From NCBI GenBank assembly GCA_006937955.1, contig SSNP01000082.1:1863549-1927548 (forward strand): a stretch of 64,000 nucleotides of DNA, read 5' to 3'. A model generated the notes under the pieces. That model did no database searches, had not been told where the DNA came from, and saw nothing but the letters and a program-made list of their open reading frames with translations. How positions within the stretch are numbered: the stretch's first letter is position 1; each line of letters starts with the position of its first letter. Shown here piece by piece: positions 56,389 to 64,000 of the stretch. This DNA is from Pachypanchax playfairii (taxonomy: Eukaryota > Chordata > Actinopteri > Cyprinodontiformes > Aplocheilidae). Both the position numbers and the translations under genes were made by a program.

Positions 56389-56524
56389 ATTTTTAGGTTG
56401 GATATTTGACAGATATCCAGCAAGCGGACTCAACCGTGGCTACCTCGGTGCTAGCAGCTAGCTTACCGAGTGAAGCCCCGGTTGAAGACGCTGCTGAATA
56501 TCTGTCAAATATCCAACCTAAAAC
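56389..56524. repeat. Imperfect hairpin with about 65-bp arms
   Basis: The left arm starts TTTTAGGTTGGATATTTGAC and continues AGATATCCAGCA; the right arm ends in its reverse complement. The inner parts (CTCAACCG, GGCT, CTCGGT, GCTAGC) also pair with scattered mismatches. The centre is GCTAGCAGCTAGC. An open frame of 68 codons (56406-56612) crosses it but has no known homology. Confidence 0.85.
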
Positions 56525-56612
56525 TAACTTCTCACAGCAATGGTTCTACAGTAGAATCTCTTTTATAGCTGGACACATTTCCTACGCTAATATTCTTGGA
56601 CAGCCTGAATAA

Positions 56613-59477
56613 AACTCTCAAAACGTTGCTCCCTTTGCTAATAAACAATTTGCAGCTTTCAAACTGATGCACATACGGAAATTGACACATGTGCACTCAG
56701 TTACAGCCCGTGGCTGACATATCAGTAATTCTAGTTGTAGGGGTACGGCAACGGCCGTGCCAATAGCCACTCATGCAGTACTGAGAATTTGTGCATTTTG
56801 TTGTGAGGTCATGACTCTCTGATCCTCTTTAGAAACCCTTTTTTTCACTTTTTAAAAAGATTTTAATATTTTCCAGTAATTTTCCCTCCTGTATAATCCA
56901 AACTGTTGCTTTATTAATATGTTTTTATTGCTTTACCACAAAGAGAGTTAGAAAGTTCAAAATACAAACTCCATTCTGGATATGCTACATGTTCCTCCTT
57001 GAGTCCATCAGAGTCCTTTTGTGTGACAAGTAAAAATGATGGTGCTTTATCTGGACCCATGGTGGTGCTTTCCCAAACAAAAGACTGAGATACAGTGACA
57101 ACGCCAACATTTTAGACGTCTTGTTTTGCAACTTCCCATGAGCAACAACACAGCTCCCATTTATCCACCATCCAGTGAGTCGGTTCAGACAATGTGAGCT
57201 TCTCCTCCATGTGACTTTAATTGACTGATTAGATTTAATTCAATAAGCAATCGAAGGGCAGTGCGCGTGAGTATGAGGCGTAAAGCAAAAGAGCACTGGT
57301 GAGAGACCTCTTTGTTCGTAACCGTTCGTCACTGCTGCTACCTTTCAGCCTAAATCACACAAACTGATGGGCCCCTGGCCAGCCCCTCTGCAGACCCCTC
57401 CACTTTAATTCTTCTTGGCCACCAATTTCAGGAACCACGCAGTTTACAGGTTCAGAGCTCAAGCTTGCCATGTCTTGTGTTTGCCATGTGAGCCGCTATC
57501 TTTAGACAGGAATAAACCGTAAAAAAAAAACATTCCAATTGTCCGAGAGCAGAACTTCTTCAAATCCTTGAGAAATATCTTCAATCTGCTCTGGAATCAG
57601 TCTGAGCAAAACATCTTCAAGAAGTTTAAAGAAAAAGATTCAAAACATCAGTTACACAGGATTGTGAAATCACACAAAATTGTAATGCAGCTTCACCCAG
57701 CATGAAATAATGTGCATGTTATCGTCACATTCACACAGCTGTTTCCTGTCAATCTGCACAAACTCATGCAGTTTTGGCTGTAAAATGATTGGCATAATAA
57801 TAAAGAAAATCTCTCATTCCAAAACTTCATTATGGAGCAAATAAATAGTTTCATAAATTATCTCAACTCAGTTAATTATCTGAGTAAATCAAAGTCCTTT
57901 CAGGAATGAATGACTGTAAAATATGACTAATTACAAAACTAAGGGAGCAGAAAAAGCCCTCGGCTGGATATGAAAGACAAACTTGATTATTGGAGAAAGG
58001 AAAATGCTACTTTCAGATCTAGGTTTGTAGAAATATTGAAAGTTATTGCCACTCTTACTGGTAGAAGCAAGTGCATTACCCAACATGTGTCTTTAATACT
58101 TGATCAGCTCATTTTGCCAACTGTCATATTGTTAAAGGAAAACTCTTGTTCTGTGCCAGCAAGGCCCACAGATCTAATACCCTGCTGCACTGCAGAGAGA
58201 GCAGATTCCTGCAGGGCAGTCCTGTTCTGTGGAAATTTTAAAAATGATTTTTTTTAGTAAATCTTTGTTATTTTAATTGGTTTAGACTCCTGGATGCACA
58301 GCAAAAAGTCTAATGTTGATCTAATTTTAATAGAGTTCATCACACTTTTTATGTTTTAGCACCACGATCTTCAGAATTCAATTAATTCCCTAAAGTCCCA
58401 ACTAGCCACTCTACAAAATATAACTTAGTTTTGATAATTGATCACAAAATGCAAAGTGTTAAAAAAATTACTTATTTGATTATATTTGTCATTCCATCTA
58501 ATGACCACACAGAGGCAAAGAACCAGACAAGCAGACACTCACACCGAGCGCCGATTTAGAACTCAGCATGAATGTTTTAGAACTGTGCATGCGCAGCGAG
58601 AACATGCAAACGTCATGCATAAAAGCCCAAACTGGGAGTCAAACCTTCAACCCTAATGCTGCAGCAGCAACAGGGTAGAATGTGCAGTTAAACTTGCCTT
58701 CATCTTTGCCATTTTCGGAGACTTTCAGTGCCACATTGCTTTGTGAAAAGAGGACAGTGAATGTTTCTTCATCAGAAGTTGCAGTTCCATGTCTGAAGAG
58801 GAAAATTGAGCCTTTTTTAATCACTGGGCAGAACGAGTTTAACTCTCTGCAGAACTGAGCCAACTGTGATGCAATCAGCTCCATGAATGACCTTAAGCAC
58901 TTAACATCACTTTAAACAGATTGTGTTAAAATAAAACTTGGAAATGAAATCAACTTTGAAATAGTTGAGTCTGAAATTTGAACAATGTTTTCTATTTGAT
59001 GTTTGACGATTACTGCCGCCTAAAATCTAAAAACTTCAGTGTTCAATCTATGAGCAGAACAGATCTGCAGTCACTAACAAGGTTGTGTTGTTACACCTTT
59101 GACAAATATGATCAACTTTTTCAATCAATAAGACATTGATAATTATAGCACAAATTTTTGATTATCCCTGACTCCTGAAAGACAGAAGATGGTGATTTCG
59201 CCAGTGTATGTTTGTTTGCAAAATATATTCTGAAAGCAATCAGACACATAGTGTATGAATTATATCTACAGTTGATCAACCTTAGTTTAAATGGCACAAG
59301 CCAATAGCCCATAATGGTTATAACTGTCAGTTTTACAAATACTGGGATGAAATTTGGTGTCAAAGTGGCTAAAAGTCATTTCCGACACACACCCAGAGTG
59401 CTTGTCATGTATTTCTTCTTTTATGAACCACAAACTGGATCTTGGAGAGTCTCAGAGAGTCTTCAGTGGATGTTTGT
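56613..59477. other. No gene recognised
   Basis: Open frames at 57970-58257 (plus, 95 codons) and 58639-58884 (minus, 81 codons) show no family I know and no clear splice context. No repeat termini seen. AT-rich. Confidence 0.45.
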
Positions 59478-60027
59478 TTAAAGAGGTTATTCTATTAAAA
59501 ACGGTTTTTCTGAGGTTTCTGTTGAATATTTTAGCTCCACAGGTGTTCTTACCTTCATAGTGGGTGTGAAAACAGGTCAACAACTTCTCTTTTAGTTTTA
59601 ATCTCTCAAACTACGCAGGTGGGGATAAAACCCGAGTTCGAACGGCCTGTATCTGTTTCGTCACAACTCCTTTGCTCCCGCAGTTGAAACCACGCCTAGC
59701 ATGCTGGTGGCTAAAAGCTGTAGCATAAGACGTAGCAAACAGGAAGAGAGAACGTCTGATGTTGCCATGCGCAGCGGAGCAGGAAACAGTATGCCTTGCT
59801 CTCATAGGCTAGTTTGTTAACCAATCTGTGTCCAGCAAATTCGAATAATGATTATTAATGAGTTGCAGCCCAAAGCCTGACGAAGCCAGCTGAATCTTCA
59901 CGCAGAGAGATTGAAAGGTCTTTTAATGAGTGTTTCCTAGTGTTTTTGGATATAATATAATAATTACAGGTTAATACTTAAGAAATAACCACAAAGTCCT
60001 GAAATTTGTGAGAAATGGCATCTTTAA
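59478..60027. mobile_element. TTAA-flanked MITE, copy 3
   Basis: TTAA at 59478-59481 and 60024-60027. The interior matches the copy at 40659 over nearly its whole length (GTTGAATATTTTAGCTCCAC, AAACCACGCCTAGCATGCTG, ACTTAAGAAATAACCACAAA), with several small indels. The left terminus AGAGGTTATTC has diverged from AGAGGCCCTTC. Confidence 0.85.
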
Positions 60028-60037
60028 AATTTTTACT

Positions 60038-60452
60038 GTAATTTCCAGACTACTGAGCGCACAGGTTCAAGGTTGTCTTTCTTATCCCAGCGGGCAATTT
60101 GTTGTGCAGCTGACACCAACAAACGCACAAATAAAATGTATCATCCGACAATTTACATATACAATTACACTCTGAAAATAAACCACACCCATTAACTTTT
60201 AAAAAACTCTCCATGTTGTAACATGAGTTATTTACTTTAAATTAAATATGTACCTATTACATACATTAATGTGTACTGTAAATGTTTTTTCTGAACAGAG
60301 CCTGTAACATGGCTAGTAAAAAAAAATACTGTCACCTACTAGCAAAATTAATCATTAGCTTGTAAAAATCTAGAAATGACCAACATCGTTATTTAAACTG
60401 CAGAGTTCAAAGTGTGTAAAAAAAGTAGCGGCTTATAGAATATACTGTAACT
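60038..60452. repeat. Degenerate inverted-repeat element (ACTGTAATTTCC type)
   Basis: Left TTACTGTAATTTCCAGACTA, right in reverse complement TTACAGTATATTCTATAAGC, the style of a common fish nonautonomous transposon whose ends read as a stem. Terminal identity is low; the call rests on both ends having the expected style. Confidence 0.5.
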
Positions 60453-60459
60453 TTTGAGA

Positions 60460-62599
60460 ATCAATCAAATTCAAGATGACCACCACAGCTAAACTCAGCC
60501 AATCTCAGCACTAACAAAAATTTTATAGATAGTAAACCATAATTACATGTGGCAGTGACAGAGTCATCCTCCATACTGTGAGTGCTAACAGATGGCGCTA
60601 GATCTTTTAATATTGCATGAGATTGCACATTGTTATGCTCAAGATTTCACCAAAACAACGAGTCCATTATCTTTCAACATGTTACAAACTTAATTCGAAA
60701 GTCTAGCATGAAGGTCATGCACTTTTCTTCAAGGAATTCTGGGCCTTTAATTAGTTAATGTTTCTGTTAAAAAGGACATCCTTTTTCACACACCGTAACC
60801 TTAGCAACACCTTTGATACGATGAAGACAAACCTGTGTCACACTTGCTCCAGAGACACATTTGGTAACAAACAATACCTAAATTGGCTGTAAATAATATA
60901 ACCTCACTGAAAGGGGAAAAAAAGACCCCAAAATAATTTTTTTGTCTGATGAAGTTTCTCTCGCTGGTTCCTGGTTTCTCTTTAAATTTCTTCACAGGCT
61001 TAAAAACCATGAGCAAGTAATCAAAGCAGCTCAACAGACAGGGCTTTGTTTAAAGTGACACCGAGCGGATGTATCATTACAGAGAGGGCAACATTAGTTG
61101 GGGCTGTGAACTAACATTGTCCCGTGGTGCTTCTGCAGGGCCAAGCCGGACTGTGGGTCTCTGCAGCTGTTTGAAAGAGGACAAGGCAGCTGTTCAACAA
61201 GTGTCCCCTGGAATTAAGCGAATGCAGCATGACTCTGATTAGATGCCATGTGAAAGAGCCTCTTTCTCGTCTCAGTAGGAACATTCCTGACAATTAGAAG
61301 ACTGAGTAAAGCTCTGTTTGTCACTCAGAAGACGACCCTATCTGCTGGGTCAGAGACTACCTGGGAGATGCTCTGTGCAACAACAGCGCAGCTCCCAAGT
61401 AGAAACATGAACAAATGGGAGGTGATACCCGTAGATATGAGTTAAAATCATATGGTAACAACACTCCAGTCTCAAACGATGAGTAACAAAAAAGTGAAAA
61501 AGACAAGAAAGTTCCTTCTTTGTGTTTTCTTGACAATGCAGCTTCTAATATAAGTGGAGCTCCAAACTCAGCTGGAGATCCAACAAATAGCACAAACAGG
61601 AACAATGCTGGAACACCGTCTTTTATGGTACAACCACAAAACCAAATCCGGACATTGCCTCCCAGGATGCTGAGCTTTCTAAAAGCATAGAACTCTCAAA
61701 AACTACATGTGGAAGAGTCGGAGAGAATATGAACAATGAAATGGCAACCCTGGGGTTTACAAGCCCAGCAGGAGGCGAGTTAGTGGTAAATAAGAGACTG
61801 GGAAAATCCTAACCCTATAAGATCAAATCATGCTATTGACCAAGCAAGGTTGAGTCAGGTTGGTCAATTCATTTTCCTACTGTCACTTTAAACCAATAGA
61901 TCACACAAGCAGTGTGACCTGTTAGGGATGACGTTAGCAACACATCAGTCCACAACTCTGAATGAAATGGCTCAAATATCTAAACTGCAGGCAGAATAAA
62001 CAGAAAACTTTGTGCAAATGTTCATGGATCTTACATGAAACATCAATTTGTCCAAACCCCCGACTGTATTTCTCTGAGTGTAGCATCTGTTTAAGTTTCG
62101 CTGATATGTGCTTTTTCTGTTATTTTCTAATACTTTACATCAATTGGTATTACATCTGAGCCTTGTGGACACTTTTCCAAATGAACTGGGATGCACATTT
62201 TTCCAGTAATAAAGTTTCAAATGTGCACATTTATGGGATATCACTGCACAATTTTGAGGAAGGCTCATTTACCAGAAGTGACAAAATGCAAGAATGGGAG
62301 ATGTGCAGAAAATGAAGAATCAGATCAAGATTCTGTCGTTTCTGAGTGTTTGTCTCTTTCTGAACATGAAACTATCAATTCGGACAGGAAACGATGTGAA
62401 AAGAGACGATTTTGATGCACGCTGCCATAAATATTGTTGCTGAAATCGGTTCCACGGGCTTCAGGTTCTGCTGATCAAACAGTCATTCTCAGTGTCATCG
62501 TGGATTACTACTGATTACATTACTGATAAACAGCCAGATCAGAAGGAGAATGAAAAGGGGAAAAAAAGACCAAAATCCACCGAGAAATGTCGGACCCTG
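60460..62599. other. No gene recognised
   Basis: No exon, RNA gene or repeat terminus was identified. Open frames are below 83 codons and unmatched. Confidence 0.45.
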
Positions 62600-62850
62600 A
62601 TGTGAGCACAACTCCTGTGCAGGTGAATTAGAACATCTATGTTTGGTCTTCGTGAACTCTTTTATTTCCACGTGAGTGATTTCATATTTTAAAATCTCTG
62701 GGTCTGATTTATGGAAACACATTAATGAAGCAGTGTTGCTACAACCACCAGCTATACAGCGTTTCACCATTTCATCAACAAAAACACAAGCACACAAATG
62801 TTTTTCAATGTCCATGTAAGATGTAAACAAAAAGCTGCGTTCCTGCTTCT
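62600..62850 (+). repeat. Dispersed repeat, uninterrupted relative of the Tc1-split copy at 8.8-10.3 kb
   Basis: Shares GAACATCTA(C/T)GTTTGGTC, CTCTGG(A/G)TCTGATTTA, CATTAATGAAGCAG and CATGTAAGATGTAAAC with 8780-8983/10206-10290. At the position where that copy holds the Tc1 element it reads GGAAACACATTAATG with no insertion. An inverse copy is at 1730-1995. Confidence 0.85.
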
Positions 62851-62899
62851 TGTCACTTTTGGTTTCAGAATTGAGACTCATAAAAATATTCATATTTAA

Positions 62900-63258
62900 A
62901 ATGGTAAATGGCGTGTACTTGTATAGCGCTTTTACTCAGGTCCTACAACCCTCAAAGCGCTTCACACTACAGTATGTCATTCACCCATTCACACACACAC
63001 TCACATGTTTGGTGATGATGAACTACACACGTTTGTAGCCACAGCTGTCCTGGGACACACACTGACAGAGGCGAGGCTGCCAGACACTGGCGCCGCCGGA
63101 CCCTCCGGCCACCACCAAACAGGCAAGGTGGGTTAAGTGTCTTGCCCAAGAACTCAACGGCCAGGCGATCTTTTTCTCTGGGCAGAGCAGGGATTCGAAC
63201 CAGTGACCTTCCGGTTGCCAGACGACCCGCTCTACCGCCTGAGCCACGGCCGCCCACA
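62900..63258 (-). mobile_element. tRNA-derived SINE, copy 2
   Basis: On the minus strand it starts GGGCGGCCGTGGCTCAGGCG, with A box TGGCTCAGGCGG (63235-63246) and a perfect B box GGTTCGAATCC (63191-63201). The tail reads AAGCGCTATACAAGTACACG then CCATTTACCATTTTAA. Same family as 43305-43618 but with about 28 bp more in the body (GCGAGGCTGCCAGACACTGG region). Target duplication unclear. Open frames of 78 and 96 codons on this strand are SINE sequence, not genes. Confidence 0.9.
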
Positions 63259-63373
63259 TTTACCCATTTTACCCATTTACCTTAGAAGTGTCAAACAACA
63301 CAAATTTGCACAGTGATTGGTTAGCATTTTTTTGTATAAAAATATAGTTTAAGCAAATAAATCACTGTGGCAT

Positions 63374-63657
63374 CACTGGGGTGACTGTGGCTCAATGGTT
63401 AGAGCGGTTGTCCTCCAACTTGAAGGTTGGTGGATCGATCCTGGCTTCCACCGCCACATGTCAAAGTGTCCTTTTGTAAGACACTGACCTCATGTTGCCC
63501 CCTGATCTGCGTATCAGGTTGTGTGAGTGTTAGCCCCTACCCTCTCCCGTGTGAATGGGTGAATGACAAAAAAAAACCAAAAAACTGTAGTGTGAAGCGC
63601 TTTGGGGGTCGTAGGACCTAATTAAAGCGCTATACAAGTGTACGCCAGTTACCATTT
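63374..63657 (+). mobile_element. tRNA-derived SINE, copy 3 (different head, shared tail)
   Basis: The head GGGGTGACTGTGGCTCAATG has an A box (TGGCTCAATGG, 63388-63398) and a B-like box (GGATCGATCC, 63432-63441). The tail GTAGTGTGAAGCGCTTTGGG then GTCGTAGGACCT and AAAGCGCTATACAAGT is the tail of the other two copies in the window. It therefore has the same 3' module with another tRNA-like head. Confidence 0.85.
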
Positions 63658-63843
63658 ATCATTGCATTGCATAACACCTACACTTTATTTATTTACATCT
63701 TGAACTAAGAGTTACACCTTTTCTTTATTTTAAAGGGACTTAAGGCAAGATTTGTGAAAAACTACACATGCATTTCCAGTTTATTCAATGCTAATGGGTC
63801 ATGAAGCATTAAAAACCCAAAATAACGAGGCCATCCGCATATA

Positions 63844-64000
63844 CAGTGGGGCAAAAAAGTATTTAGTCAGCCACCAATTGTGTAAGTTCTCCCACTTAAA
63901 AAGATCAGAGAGGCCTGTAATTTTCATCATAGGTATACCTCAACTATGAGAGACAAAATGAGGAAAAAAAATCCAGAAAATCACATTGTCTGATTTTTAA
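63844..64000 (+). mobile_element. Left end of a second Tc1/mariner copy (truncated by window edge)
   Basis: After TA (63842-63843) the sequence CAGTGGGGCAAAAAAGTATT begins the same inverted repeat as the element at 33129, here with the 21 bp CAATTGTGTAAGTTCTCCCAC retained. The body lies beyond the right edge. Confidence 0.92.

Noticed and set aside
58639..58884. 81-codon minus-strand open frame as a host exon
   Set aside because: No recognised family, no clear acceptor/donor pair and no neighbouring exons of the same protein.
63023..63259. tRNA gene call at the head of the SINE
   Set aside because: A and B boxes are present but the sequence runs into the shared SINE body and tail, and the family has other copies; it is tRNA-derived, not a tRNA gene.

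Overview
The window is nuclear DNA of a ray-finned (teleost) fish. Exons are short and bounded by GT/AG introns, Tc1/mariner elements and tRNA-derived SINEs are plentiful, and three recognisable vertebrate genes occur in the neighbourhood known from human 11p13 (NAT10 - CAPRIN1 - LMO2). No prokaryotic features are present.

Layout. Positions 1-4956 (minus strand) hold the 5' half of nat10, the rRNA/tRNA cytidine acetyltransferase; the gene runs off the left edge. Its second listed intron carries a decayed RTE-like LINE, part of which has been amplified into a 39-bp minisatellite. Positions 5000-5345 are the probable nat10 promoter, with two perfect CRE palindromes. Positions 7103-22661 (minus strand) hold a complete caprin1 coding region (17 coding exons, 685 codons by my splice model), with a 3' UTR to about 6625 and a probable 5' UTR exon and promoter near 23.75 kb. 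Its introns hold a broken Tc1 copy, several miniature inverted-repeat elements and a hAT-like end. Positions 29168-30360 (plus strand) hold lmo2 (three coding exons, 160 aa, two LIM domains), preceded by a CpG-rich 5' region with a cluster of GATA motifs and followed by an AU-rich 3' UTR. caprin1 and lmo2 are divergent.

From 31 kb to the right edge (33 kb) I recognise no host gene. The interval is a mosaic of mobile DNA: a Tc1/mariner copy with an intact 340-aa DD34E transposase, a 2.09-kb hAT-type element with an exact 8-bp target duplication and a second element nested in it, TTAA-flanked families (two with THAP-like coding remnants, so Kolobok-like), a 709-bp near-perfect fold-back element, a PIF/Harbinger fragment, three tRNA-derived SINEs, a retro-insertion with a 13-bp target duplication, and several minisatellites and microsatellites.

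The assembly needs care. At three places (7512-8750, 31307-35053, 36066-37576) an N or N-run sits beside near-identical direct duplicates whose difference is a transposon insertion or a repeat-copy number. The simplest reading is that two haplotypes were placed in series. No new gene system could be supported; the most unusual items are the LINE-derived minisatellite, the long fold-back palindrome, the hairpins, and the serial-haplotype joins.
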